Part shown: positions 9,310 to 17,774 of the stretch, in pieces
Numbering within the stretch: the first letter of the stretch is position 1
How the letters are laid out: every line of letters begins with the position of its first letter
DNA from: Xaviernesmea oryzae
GTDB taxonomy: Bacteria; Pseudomonadota; Alphaproteobacteria; Rhizobiales; Rhizobiaceae
Length of the DNA: 64,000 nucleotides
Assembly: GCF_900177415.1 (NCBI RefSeq)
Contig: NZ_FXAF01000002.1
Span: 868,001 to 932,000, forward strand
Direction of reading: 5' to 3'
Position numbers and translations under genes: made by a program
The notes under the pieces: generated by a model
What the model saw: only the letters and a program-made list of their open reading frames with translations
What the model was told of the DNA's origin: nothing
Databases searched by the model: none

Positions 9310-11018
9310 CCCCCATCCCTTTCAACATCGAAACCAGGGCGACCGAACCGCAACGGCAAGCCTCTCTTCTTCGGATCGCTGGCCTATCCGTCTCCTACGG
9401 GGCGCAGCAGGTGGTGACGGATGTCGGCTTTGAGCTCGCCCGCGGCAGGAGCCTGGCCCTTATCGGAGAATCCGGCTCCGGCAAGTCGACCATCGCCCGC
9501 GCCGTGCTGCGGCTTCTTGCCGGCGGAGGCCGCGCCACCGGCCGCATCGAATTCGACGGCCAGGACGTGCTCGGACTTTCCGAGCGGCGCTTCCGGATTT
9601 TGCGCGGACGAGACCTTGGCTTCGTCCCGCAGGATCCCGGCAATTCGCTCAACCCGGTACGGACGATCGGCGTTCAGGCGATGGAAGCGGCGGCACTTGT
9701 CGATGAACCCAGCAAGGCCGTCCGCAAGGCGCTTGTCCTGGAGACATTCGCCCAGGTCGGGCTCGACAACCCTGAGCGCGTCTACGATTCCTACCCGCAT
9801 CAGCTGTCCGGCGGCATGCTGCAGCGCGTCTTGATCGGTCTCGCCGTCCTCCCGCGCCCGAAGCTGCTCGTTGCCGACGAGCCGACCTCCGCGCTCGACG
9901 TCACCATCCAGAAACGCATCCTCGACCTGCTCTCGCGATTGCAGGAAGAGCTGAACATCAGCCTTCTCCTCATCACCCATGACCTTGCGATCGCCGCCGA
10001 GCGCGCCGGCTCGCTTGTCGTGCTCAAGGATGGTGTCGTTCAGGAGGCCGGCAGCACGGCTTCCGTCTTCGCTTCACCGGCGTCCGCCTATGCCAGAAAG
10101 CTGCATGCCGACGTGCCGGCTCTCAATCCGGACCGCTATGCCGCCCTGCGCGATCCCGGTTTCCGCCTTCTGGATACCAGCGCCCAGGCGACACCGAAGA
10201 TCGAGGTGAATTCGATTACCAAGACCTTCGCCGTCGACGGCAGGGTTTTGACGGCGGTGAACGACGTCTCATTCACCGTCCCTGCCGGCACGACCCATGC
10301 GCTGGTCGGCGAGTCCGGCTCCGGCAAGACAACGACGATCCGCCTGCTGCTCGGGCTCGACCAGCCGGACAAAGGAAAGATTTCGGTCGCCGGCGAACAG
10401 CTCACGGGCCGCTCCCACGACTCGCTGCGCGCCGTGTGGCGCCACCTTCAGGTCGTCTACCAGAATCCGTTCACCTCGCTCGATCCGACATGGAAAGTCG
10501 AACAGCTGGTGCGCGAGCCGCTCGACCGGTTCAGGATCGGAACGGCGAGGGAGCGGTCCGAGCGGGTCCGCGAAGCGCTGGCCAATGTCGGGCTCGGCGA
10601 GCACCTGCTTTCCCGCAAGCCGGCAGCCCTTTCGGGAGGGCAGCGCCAGCGTGTCGCCATCGCCAGATCGCTGGTCCTCAAGCCGGACGTGCTGGTTCTG
10701 GACGAGCCGACCTCCGCGCTCGACGTCAGCGTCCAGGCCGATATCGTCGAGGTGCTGTTATCGCTGCAGGCCAGGCTCGGCCTGACCTACGTGTTTGTCT
10801 CTCACGACCTCGCTCTGGTGCGCCAGCTCGCGCACACCGTCTCGGTCATGCAGCGCGGCCGGATCGTCGAGCATGGAACGGTCGCCGATATTTTTGACAA
10901 TCCGAAAGCCCCCTACACCGTGTCGCTGCTGGATTCGATCCCCTCCGGCCTCGCCAGCGGCATCCAGGCGCCGCGGATGCGACCGCAGCGACTTTTCAAG
11001 GAGGAGAAGATCGCATGA
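9288..11018 (+). CDS. Fused dual ABC ATPase (DppD-DppF-like) of the peptide-type importer
   Basis: One chain of 576 residues carries two complete nucleotide-binding domains. The first has Walker A GESGSGKST, signature LSGGMLQRV and Walker B LLVADEPTSALD; the second has GESGSGKTT, LSGGQRQRV and VLVLDEPTSALD. In most bacteria these are separate DppD and DppF subunits, but fused forms are known (for example GsiA/YejF). I chose the ATG at 9288 (MAPQDRL), which overlaps the permease gene by 22 bases; further upstream sequence in this frame only reads through that gene. The stop overlaps the next start (ATGA). Confidence 0.93.
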   Translation: MAPQDRLTPIPFNIETRATEPQRQASLLRIAGLSVSYGAQQVVTDVGFELARGRSLALIGESGSGKSTIARAVLRLLAGGGRATGRIEFDGQDVLGLSERRFRILRGRDLGFVPQDPGNSLNPVRTIGVQAMEAAALVDEPSKAVRKALVLETFAQVGLDNPERVYDSYPHQLSGGMLQRVLIGLAVLPRPKLLVADEPTSALDVTIQKRILDLLSRLQEELNISLLLITHDLAIAAERAGSLVVLKDGVVQEAGSTASVFASPASAYARKLHADVPALNPDRYAALRDPGFRLLDTSAQATPKIEVNSITKTFAVDGRVLTAVNDVSFTVPAGTTHALVGESGSGKTTTIRLLLGLDQPDKGKISVAGEQLTGRSHDSLRAVWRHLQVVYQNPFTSLDPTWKVEQLVREPLDRFRIGTARERSERVREALANVGLGEHLLSRKPAALSGGQRQRVAIARSLVLKPDVLVLDEPTSALDVSVQADIVEVLLSLQARLGLTYVFVSHDLALVRQLAHTVSVMQRGRIVEHGTVADIFDNPKAPYTVSLLDSIPSGLASGIQAPRMRPQRLFKEEKIA

Positions 11019-12094
11019 CCATCGCAGCGCCCGCCACCTTGCCGGCGTCGTTTCGCCCGAAACGGCGCCTCGGCTTCAACACCCGCGTCTCCTTCAACGA
11101 CGACGCTGGGCCGGCGCAGGGGCTGCGCGACGGGATCGAGCTGTTCAGAGCGGCAGAGCGGCTGGGCTACCAGTCGGGCTGGGCCTATCAGCGGCATTTC
11201 GACCACTATCTCTCCTCGCCGCTGCCTTTCTTCGCCGCAGCCGGCCAGCACACGAAGCATATCGTGCTGGGCTCGGCGGTCATTCCGATGCGTTATCAGG
11301 ACCCGATCCTGCTCGCGGAGGCTGCCGGCACCACCGATCTGCTGATCGGCGGGCGTCTGGAGCTCGCCATCTCGACGGGTGCCAATGGAGCGTTCGACGC
11401 CGTTTTCGGCACGGTCGACACCGATGCCCGGACGGAGGCCAAACGGCGCCAGGCCCGTTTCCTGGCGGCGATCCGCGGCGAGGTCCTCCACGTCGTCGAC
11501 AAGCCCGGCCAGGGCGCACCGCAAGGCGCCGAACTCCGTGTGACGCCCCACAGTCCGACCCTGCGTTCCCGGATCCGGCAGGGCTCGGCGAGCATCGGCT
11601 CCGCGGTGCAGGCCGCGGAACTTGGGATCGGTCTGATTTCCGGCACGGTGCAGCACGACCACGCCGAGGGCGAAAGCTTCGGAGAATATCAGGCTCGCAT
11701 CATCGAGGCCTATCGTACGACCTGGCGCCTAACCTGGGGCACCGAGCCCCCGCCGGTCGCGGTCGCGGCCTCGATTCTGGTCGGGACCACGGCGGAGCTT
11801 AGGGAAAAATACGCCGCTTACGACCTCGAACGCCGCACGCTCGGCATTGCCGCATCCCGGCCCAAAGGCGCTCTGGCACCGCCCAGCCAGCCGGTAGGCG
11901 CTCAGATTTCTCCGGTCTTTCAGGGCACTCCGGACAAAGTGATCGAAGCGGTGCTCAACGATCCCGGCCTTGCCGCGGCGGACGAGGTGGTCCTCTTTCT
12001 GCCGCCTGCATTCAGTCTCGCTGAGAACGTGCGGCTGTTGACGGACCTCGCGAAAACCGTGGCGCCGAACCTCGGCTGGTCGCCCAGCCTGTAG
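11015..12094 (+). CDS. Luciferase-like flavin monooxygenase
   Basis: The 359-residue protein has the bacterial-luciferase (TIM-barrel) pattern: RAAERLGYQSGWAYQRHFDHYLSSPLPFFAAAGQHTKHIVLGSAVIPMRYQDPILLAEAAGTTDLLIGGRLELAISTG (about residues 44-121) matches the FMN-binding core of these enzymes. It would oxygenate the imported compound using FMNH2 from the reductase at 14650. It is translationally coupled to the ATPase gene (ATGA), with a strong AAGGAGGAGAAG ribosome site at 10998-11009. The substrate is not determined; it is not an obvious SsuD orthologue. Confidence 0.87.
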   Translation: MTIAAPATLPASFRPKRRLGFNTRVSFNDDAGPAQGLRDGIELFRAAERLGYQSGWAYQRHFDHYLSSPLPFFAAAGQHTKHIVLGSAVIPMRYQDPILLAEAAGTTDLLIGGRLELAISTGANGAFDAVFGTVDTDARTEAKRRQARFLAAIRGEVLHVVDKPGQGAPQGAELRVTPHSPTLRSRIRQGSASIGSAVQAAELGIGLISGTVQHDHAEGESFGEYQARIIEAYRTTWRLTWGTEPPPVAVAASILVGTTAELREKYAAYDLERRTLGIAASRPKGALAPPSQPVGAQISPVFQGTPDKVIEAVLNDPGLAAADEVVLFLPPAFSLAENVRLLTDLAKTVAPNLGWSPSL

Positions 12095-12138
12095 CCGATC
12101 GCATCTTCATGCAGCCGCAGCGCGAAATTTTTCTACGG

Positions 12139-12171
12139 TTTCTATAGAAAAAGAATGACCTGTCTTCCTCC
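12139..12171 (+). promoter_or_regulatory. Repeated promoter-region motif, copy 2, with TTTCTATAGAAA palindrome
   Basis: A perfect 12-bp palindrome TTTCTATAGAAA (12139-12150) leads into the motif (12145-12171) shared with 5415-5441. It lies about 60 bp upstream of the monooxygenase gene at 12233 and suggests a second, internal promoter in the cluster, controlled together with the first. Confidence 0.5.
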
Positions 12172-12232
12172 CGCTCATTCCGCAACTTAGTCTGAACTCA
12201 TTGTTCGGCAACTCGAATGGAGAAATTCTCAC

Positions 12233-13336
12233 ATGACCGCAGAATTCATCAGCGTAACGTTCCCGAACGCTTCGAACGATCTGACCCCCCTTCCCGACGC
12301 CCCCGTGGATCCGCATTTTCTTGAGCGATATGCACGGTCACTCGATGACTATGGGTTCAATTACACGCTGATTCCGTACTCCTCGTCGTCTTTCGATCCA
12401 TTTACCCTTGGGGCGACGATCCTCGCTCACACCAGGCAGATCAAGATCATCGTGGCTCTGCGTCCCAACACCGTTTATCCGACCGTCGCCGCCAAGTCGC
12501 TCGCCACGCTCGATCAACTGAGCGGCGGGCGAGTCGTGGTCCACTTTATTGCCGGCGGCAACGATAACGAGCAGGCCCGCGAGGGCGACTTCCTCAGCAA
12601 GGAAGAGCGCTACGAGCGGCAGGAAGAATATATCCGCATCCTGCGATTGGCCTGGACATCGACAGCGCCCTTCGATTTCGACGGAAAATATTACCAGTTC
12701 AAGCAATTCCGCAGCGCCGTGCGCCCCACGAACGGGACTATCCCCATCTCGCTCGGCGGCTCGTCCGATGCCGCCTACCGCATCGGCGGCTCGCTCTGCG
12801 ACATTTTCGGTCTTTGGGGAGAGCCGCTCAAGGAAACCAAGCAGCAGATCGACCGCGTCTATGCCGAGGCCGCCAAGGCTGGCCGCACCGACCGTCCCCG
12901 CATCTGGGTTACTTTCCGTCCGATCGTTGCTGAAACGGACGACCTGGCTTGGGAAAAGGCGCATCGCGTCCTCGACCAGCTGAACGCCAATCGCCAGAAG
13001 GGCCTGGCACGTGCTCCAATCAACGCCGCTCCGCCGGCCAATGTCGGTTCGCAGCGTCTCCTCGAGATTGCGTCGCGTGGCGACGTGCATGATCGTGCGC
13101 TGTGGTATCCGACGGTCACCGCCACCAATGCAAGTGGGGCCACTACCGCACTCGTCGGCTCGCCGCGCACGATCGCGGATTCAATCCTCGACTACATCGA
13201 CCTCGGTGCCGATCTGATCTCCATCCGTGGTTACGACAATTACAACGACGCCGTCGATTACGGCCGCTACATCCTGCCGCTCGTGCGTGAAGGGATTCGC
13301 GAGCGGGAAGAGGCGAAGAAAAAGGCTGCCGCCTGA
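12233..13336 (+). CDS. SsuD/SfnG-like FMNH2-dependent monooxygenase
   Basis: This 367-residue luciferase-family protein resembles alkanesulfonate and dimethylsulfone monooxygenases: DDYGFNYTLIPYSSSSFDPFTLGATILAHTRQIKIIVALRP, then YPTVAAKSLATLDQLSGGRVVVHFIAGGNDNEQAREGDFLSKEERYERQEEYIRILR, with the family's GG/R-x-x-x-x-I-x-x-G pattern. These enzymes split the C-S bond of sulfonates or sulfones, giving sulfite or sulfinate. It has its own upstream motif region and is followed by a GC hairpin, then by a DszC-like gene. A role in organosulfur use is likely; the exact substrate is not. Confidence 0.87.
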   Translation: MTAEFISVTFPNASNDLTPLPDAPVDPHFLERYARSLDDYGFNYTLIPYSSSSFDPFTLGATILAHTRQIKIIVALRPNTVYPTVAAKSLATLDQLSGGRVVVHFIAGGNDNEQAREGDFLSKEERYERQEEYIRILRLAWTSTAPFDFDGKYYQFKQFRSAVRPTNGTIPISLGGSSDAAYRIGGSLCDIFGLWGEPLKETKQQIDRVYAEAAKAGRTDRPRIWVTFRPIVAETDDLAWEKAHRVLDQLNANRQKGLARAPINAAPPANVGSQRLLEIASRGDVHDRALWYPTVTATNASGATTALVGSPRTIADSILDYIDLGADLISIRGYDNYNDAVDYGRYILPLVREGIREREEAKKKAAA

Positions 13337-13343
13337 TGCGAGG

Positions 13344-13370
13344 GCCCGGCCACGGTGCCGGGCTCTTTCT
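13344..13370 (+). terminator. Hairpin after the monooxygenase gene
   Basis: Eight bases after the stop there is a GCCCGGC / GCCGGGC stem with a 6-base loop, followed by a short pyrimidine-rich stretch (TCTTTCTCC). It may be a partial terminator or mRNA-stabilising hairpin that sets the expression of downstream genes. The T-run is short, so full termination is uncertain. Confidence 0.45.
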
Positions 13371-13422
13371 CCTGTCTTCCGAACCGCGGCCGGATCCGCA
13401 AAATCAGAAAGCGTCGACACGC

Positions 13423-14604
13423 ATGTCCTACGATGCCGCCATCCTCGATGAAACCGTGCGCATTGTGGCGGAAGCCGCACCGGAGGCCGATCGCACGGGC
13501 CAGTTCCCATGGGCAGGCATCAGGGCCGTTCACGCCAGCGGTCTTCTCGAGAGCACCGTCGCGACCCGCTACGGCGGCAAGGGCGCCTCGCTTCGTGACG
13601 TCGCTTACATTCTGGCGGCTCTGGGGCGCGGAGATCCTTCGGTGGCGCTGATCAGCGCCATGACCATTTTCAACCACCTTGGCCAAGCCACCAAGAACCA
13701 CTGGCCCGACGCGCTTTATCGCCGCCTGCTGGCTGGAAGCAAGCAGCAGCCTCTGCTCCTCAACGCCGCCCGCGTCGAGCCGGAACTCGGCTCGCCTGCG
13801 CGGGGCGGCCTGCCTGCAACTATTGCCCGCCGCACCGCGGCCGGATGGTCCATCTCCGGCCGCAAACGCTTCGTCACCGGCGCCCACGGCCTCACCCATT
13901 TCCTTGTCTGGGCGCATACGGACGAGACGCCGGAACGGGTTGGCACCTTCGTCGTGCCCAACGGGCTTCCGGGCATTCACGTGATCGAGAACTGGAGCAG
14001 TCTCGGCATGCGCGCCACCGGCTCGCATGACGTGGAATATATCGATGTCGAGATTCCCGCCGAAAACGTGCTTGACCTCGTCGATCCTTCCGTTGCCCAG
14101 CAGGACAACCGAGCCCACGCCGCGTTCAATCTGGCACTGACGGCGATCTATCTCGGCGCGGCCGAAGCGGCGCAGGCAGCGTTCATCCGTTTCGCCCATG
14201 AGCGCGTGCCCGCAAATCTGGGGCGGCCCATTGCCCAGACCGAACGCTTCGTGACGCTGTCCGGCGAAATCGACCTCCTCGTTTCCGGCGCCAGAGAGAT
14301 CATTCTCGGCGCGCTCGAAAACAACCAGGGTGAGGCGGAGAGGATGATACGGGCACGGCTGCTTGCCGGCCGGCAGATACGTGACGCCGTACAGATCGCA
14401 GTGCGCGGCATCGGCAATCCGGGCCTCAGCGCCGATCTGGGGCTGGAAAGGCACTTCCGGGACGTCCAATCGGTCCTGGTGCATGCCCCACAGGAAGACA
14501 CGTCCATCGCAATGCTCGGCCGCGCCGCATTCACGCGCTGGAGCGACGATGAAGCCGCCCGCACCGCCTATCCGGTCGACGTATCGATCCGAAAGTCAGC
14601 CTGA
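13423..14604 (+). CDS. Acyl-CoA dehydrogenase-fold flavoprotein, DszC/SfnB-like
   Basis: The 393-residue protein has the acyl-CoA dehydrogenase fold: RYGGKGASLRDVAYILAALGRGDPSVALI in the N-terminal helical domain, GWSISGRKRFVTGAHGLTHFLVWAHTDE in the beta domain, and the SLGMRATGSHDVEYIDVEIP block. The usual catalytic Glu context is absent, and the protein belongs with the monooxygenase-like branch (DszC, SfnB) that works with FMNH2 on sulfur compounds. Its place between an SsuD/SfnG-like gene and an FMN reductase supports this. The ATG at 13423 (MSYDAA) is preferred; the open frame reaches 13336, but that part overlaps a hairpin and looks unlike a protein. Confidence 0.83.
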   Translation: MSYDAAILDETVRIVAEAAPEADRTGQFPWAGIRAVHASGLLESTVATRYGGKGASLRDVAYILAALGRGDPSVALISAMTIFNHLGQATKNHWPDALYRRLLAGSKQQPLLLNAARVEPELGSPARGGLPATIARRTAAGWSISGRKRFVTGAHGLTHFLVWAHTDETPERVGTFVVPNGLPGIHVIENWSSLGMRATGSHDVEYIDVEIPAENVLDLVDPSVAQQDNRAHAAFNLALTAIYLGAAEAAQAAFIRFAHERVPANLGRPIAQTERFVTLSGEIDLLVSGAREIILGALENNQGEAERMIRARLLAGRQIRDAVQIAVRGIGNPGLSADLGLERHFRDVQSVLVHAPQEDTSIAMLGRAAFTRWSDDEAARTAYPVDVSIRKSA

Positions 14605-14649
14605 TCGCAGGTTTTTCCGAACCATTGAGACGAATTCAAAAGGAATGAG

Positions 14650-15210
14650 ATGAGCAACAATCTGATCGTGGGGTTCTCCGGCAACATCAATCGCCCCTCC
14701 AGCACATTCGGCTTCGTGGAAAGCGTGGCCGGGGCGCTGGCACAACAGGTCGGCCTGCAGCACGCCGTTTTCGATGTCGAGGATCTCGGCCCTTCGCTGG
14801 CAGCCGCCCGATCGGTCGCGGACCTCAATCCTGCAGCCAAGAAAGTGATCAGGACGATCGTTGAAGCGGAAGTACTGGTGATCGGTTCCCCGACCTACAA
14901 AGGCAGCTATACGGGCCTGTTCAAACATGCGTTCGACCTGCTCGACCCGGCAGATCTCCGCGGCAAGCCGATCATACTGACGGCAACAGGCGGCGGCGAC
15001 CGCCATTCGCTCGTCGTCGAGCACCAGCTTCGGCCGCTGTTTGCGTTCTTCGAGGCTTTCGTCTTGCCGACGGCAATCTATACGTCGAGCCGCGATTTCA
15101 CCGAAGGAAAACCATCGGCCGCCATCCTTGGCCGCATCAACCAAGCGCTGGCGGAAGCATCCTTGCTGGTGAAGGCACGATCCGGCGCGGTGGCAATTGC
15201 TGCCGAATAG
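14650..15210 (+). CDS. NAD(P)H-dependent FMN reductase, MsuE/SsuE-like
   Basis: This 186-residue flavodoxin-fold protein contains IVGFSGNINRPSSTFGFVESVAGAL at the N-terminus, the SPTYKGSYTGLFKHAFDLLDPADLRGKPIILTATGGGDRHSLVVEHQLRPLFAFFEA core (about residues 79-137), which is characteristic of MsuE/SsuE reductases. It would supply FMNH2 to the monooxygenases at 11015, 12233 and 13423. A AAAGGAATGAG ribosome site precedes the start. It closes the rightward cluster. Confidence 0.9.
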   Translation: MSNNLIVGFSGNINRPSSTFGFVESVAGALAQQVGLQHAVFDVEDLGPSLAAARSVADLNPAAKKVIRTIVEAEVLVIGSPTYKGSYTGLFKHAFDLLDPADLRGKPIILTATGGGDRHSLVVEHQLRPLFAFFEAFVLPTAIYTSSRDFTEGKPSAAILGRINQALAEASLLVKARSGAVAIAAE

Positions 15211-15289
15211 GCCGATCGCGCTTCCCTTCGTCGGTCTCGTGACGATCATCACGGACCCAGGAACTCTCTCTTGAGAGGCTGCTTTCCCG

Positions 15290-16225
15290 TCACTCCGGAA
15301 GCGGGATGTGCTCATCCCGGTCGTCGGCCGGAAGATCGAAGCGCCCCTCCCCCCATTTCTGTGCGCGCCACTCAGCCTTGGCTTCCTCGATGCGCTCTCT
15401 GGATGAGGCGACGAAGTTCCACCAGACGTAGCGCGGGCCGGAAAGCGTCGCCCCGCCCAGGATCATCAGTCGCGCGCCCCGTTCCCCGGCCGCGACCGTG
15501 ATCCTGTCGCCAGGACGAAACACCATCATCTGGGGTGCTTCGAACTCCCGGCCGGCGATCGAGATCGAGCCTTCGACAATGTAGATGCCCCGGTCCTCAT
15601 GATTGTCCGGCAGCGGCAGGCGAGCGCCTGCTTCAAGCCCGACATCGGCATAGAATGTCTCGGAAAACATGGTCGCGGGCGCGAACTTGCCATAGGCGTT
15701 TCCGAGAATGAGCCTCACCGACACACCGTGGTCCTCGATCACCGGCAGCGTCTCCTTGCCGTGATGCTCGAACATCGGCGCCATGTCCTCGTGGTTTTCC
15801 GGCAAAGCCAGCCAGGTCTGGATTCCGAACAAGCGGTTCGGCCCTGTCCGCGCGGCTGCGGATGTCCGCTCGGAATGGGAAACGCCTCGCCCTGCGACCA
15901 TCCAGTTCAACTCACCGGGACGGATGATCTGGTCAGCCCCGGTGCTGTCGCGGTGGTGAAAGTCACCGCGATACAGATAGGTGACCGTGCCAAGGCCGAT
16001 ATGGGGGTGCGGCCGAACATCGATGCCCTGGCCCGTCAACAGCTCGGCCGGGCCGGCCTGATCGAAGAAGATGAATGGTCCCACCATCTGCCGCTTCGGC
16101 GCCGGCAGGGCGCGCCGAACCTCGAAGCCGCCAAGGTCACGGGCCCGGGGGACGATCAGGGTCTCGATCGCGTCGATGCCGACCTCGTCAGGACAGCCTG
16201 GTTCGATTGCAGGGTTCCAACTCAT
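15290..16225 (-). CDS. Pirin-family cupin protein
   Basis: The 311-residue protein has the pirin bicupin: GFEVRRALPAPKRQMVGPFIFFDQAGPAEL, the metal-site block DVRPHPHIGLGTVTYLYRGDFHHRDS, and GELNWMVAGRGVSHSERT. Bacterial pirins can have quercetinase-type dioxygenase activity or act as redox-sensing regulators; which applies here is unknown. The ATG at 16225 is favoured over 16231 because GAGGTGA lies six bases ahead of it. Confidence 0.92.
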   Translation of the reverse strand: MSWNPAIEPGCPDEVGIDAIETLIVPRARDLGGFEVRRALPAPKRQMVGPFIFFDQAGPAELLTGQGIDVRPHPHIGLGTVTYLYRGDFHHRDSTGADQIIRPGELNWMVAGRGVSHSERTSAAARTGPNRLFGIQTWLALPENHEDMAPMFEHHGKETLPVIEDHGVSVRLILGNAYGKFAPATMFSETFYADVGLEAGARLPLPDNHEDRGIYIVEGSISIAGREFEAPQMMVFRPGDRITVAAGERGARLMILGGATLSGPRYVWWNFVASSRERIEEAKAEWRAQKWGEGRFDLPADDRDEHIPLPE

Positions 16226-16231
16226 GCGCAT

Positions 16232-16960
16232 TCACCTCATCCGTTGACGATCTCGTGCCTGCATAGAGCGCAGGGGTTGTTGCATGGCCCAGGTGACTAA
16301 AGGGTGAGCGCCCCCGCGACTAGTTACGTGGTGCGGTAAGCTGTGTCGCAAAAGGCGGAACGCGCAGCCGATGTGTCGACACGCAGACCTTGCAAATGCG
16401 GGATTCCCTTCGAATGATTCGATCAGGAATTCCGAGAGGATGCGCACTTTTCGCGCCGGATGGGGGCTGGGCGGCCGCACGACATAGACGCCACCCACCG
16501 GCAGCGGAAAGCGGGTGATGAGCGGAACGAGCGCGCCGGACGCAAGATATTCATGGGTAACGCAATCGGGAAGCCACGCTATACCAAGCCCTGCTGCGGC
16601 CGCATTGGCGAGCGCAGCACCGTTGTCGGAACTGAAGCGACCCTGCGGCTGTACGGTGACGACCTTGTCGCCATCCATGAAACGCCACGCCTCAGTACCG
16701 ATCAGGGCTTGATGGGCGGCGATTTCGTCCGGCGTTTCAGGTGAACCATGTATCCTGATATAGTCCGGGCTCGCCACCAGCTTGCCGTAGATCTGACCGA
16801 CCCGCCTTGCGATCAGGTTCGAGTCGCGCAGGGCGCCGACCCGGATTGCGCAATCGAACCCGTCCGCGATCAGATCGACGAACTGGTCGCTATACTCGGC
16901 ATGGATCTGAAGCTGCGGGTGGTGGCGTGCCATCTCAGCCAGCACCGGCGCGAAATGTAG
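16232..16960 (-). pseudogene. LysR-family regulator lacking its DNA-binding domain
   Basis: The frame begins abruptly at LHFAPVLAEMARHHPQLQI, two bases after the stop codon of the hydrolase at 16962, with no helix-turn-helix. The rest (YSDQFVDLIADGFDCAIRVGALRDSNLIARRVGQIYGKLVASPDYI, PQGRFSSDNGAALANAAAAGLGIAWLPD) is a LysR effector domain, very similar to the intact protein at 17775-18659. The C-terminal 50 or so residues after SFEGNP do not match the paralogue, and run over a stray copy of the paralogue's leader (16329-16363). Both ends are therefore rearranged, and the product could not bind DNA as a normal LysR protein. Confidence 0.88.
16329..16363 (+). repeat. Stray copy of LysR leader sequence
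   Basis: About 25 of 32 bases match the leader of the LysR gene at 17775, including the core TAAGCTGTGTCGCA followed by a GGAACGC. Here no LysR gene follows; the copy lies inside the rearranged 3' part of the LysR pseudogene. A further copy is at 20443-20495. Confidence 0.6.
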
Positions 16961-16961
16961 C

Positions 16962-17621
16962 TTAGTGACCGCCTTTGGTGGTCGGCACCGGCGTGTTGAG
17001 CAGCTGCTGCTCCCAGAGATAGGCGATGCCGCTGCCGGCGAAGTGCTGGATGAGCATTTCGGTCAGCTCCTCGACATGCTCGGTGCGCGCCCAGTCGCGC
17101 TGCCATTCGCCAGCGAGCGCCATCACGGTCATCGGGTTCGCGCCGGCCGCGATCATCCGCTGGATGGCGACTTCGTGAGACTCCTTCGAAATCCCGCCCG
17201 ACGCGTCGGTGATCACGGTCACGTCCCAGCCTTCGCCGGCGGCTTGGATCACAGGCATTGCGACGCAGACCTCGGTCCACAGGCCGGCGATGATCAGCTG
17301 CTTGCGGCCGGTCGCCTTGACCGCGTTCACGACCTTCTCGTCCTGCCAGGTGTTGACCCAGGTACGGTCGATCACCTCCTGTCCCGGAAAGACGTCGGTG
17401 ATCTGCTTGAAGAGAAGTCCGCCGCGATCTGCAATCACGCTGGTGAGAATGGTTGGAACATTGAAGGCTTTCGCCAGCTTCGCCAGCGCGGTCGTGAGGT
17501 TGACCACGGCTTGCGGGTCGTGGCTGTTCAGGTTCGCCAGCTGGTAAGGTTGATGATCGATCAGGACGAGGACGGAATCTTCGGGGCGGAGAAGTGAGTC
17601 AAGGCCGTTACGAAAGGTCAT
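16962..17621 (-). CDS. Isochorismatase-family (YcaC-like) hydrolase
   Basis: The 219-residue protein has the cysteine-hydrolase pattern: VLVLIDHQPYQLANL with Asp22, and LIIAGLWTEVCVAMPVIQAAGEGWDVTVITDASGG with Cys119. Length and both ends match YcaC-type proteins, so the gene looks complete. Substrates of this family are diverse (amides, nicotinamide, isochorismate). It is divergent from the LysR gene at 17775, a usual arrangement for a LysR target, while the gene behind it is the decapitated LysR. Confidence 0.9.
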   Translation of the reverse strand: MTFRNGLDSLLRPEDSVLVLIDHQPYQLANLNSHDPQAVVNLTTALAKLAKAFNVPTILTSVIADRGGLLFKQITDVFPGQEVIDRTWVNTWQDEKVVNAVKATGRKQLIIAGLWTEVCVAMPVIQAAGEGWDVTVITDASGGISKESHEVAIQRMIAAGANPMTVMALAGEWQRDWARTEHVEELTEMLIQHFAGSGIAYLWEQQLLNTPVPTTKGGH

Positions 17622-17721
17622 GGTTTCATCCTATGTTGGCGATTTATTGAAGCGCGTTTGCTCAAAAGACATGCGCCTTCCGAGGCGCTGCCGCGGGACG
17701 AAACTTGTCATTCCCGTTTGC

Positions 17722-17774
17722 GATGCGGTAGTCCTTGTCCGCGCTAAGCTGTGTCGCAGAATGAGGAACGCCGA
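17722..17774 (+). promoter_or_regulatory. Leader/promoter of the LysR gene, original copy of a triplicated sequence
   Basis: This stretch between the divergent hydrolase and LysR genes holds the TAAGCTGTGTCGCA core and the GAGGAAC ribosome site used by the GTG at 17775. Copies occur at 16329-16363 (same strand) and 20443-20495 (opposite strand). The divergent region probably contains the LysR operator. Confidence 0.55.

Noticed and set aside
9288..11018. Fused ABC ATPase as an assembly or frameshift artefact
   Set aside because: Fused DppD-DppF-type ATPases are known, and both domains are intact with a normal linker, so it is treated as a genuine gene and not as a novelty.
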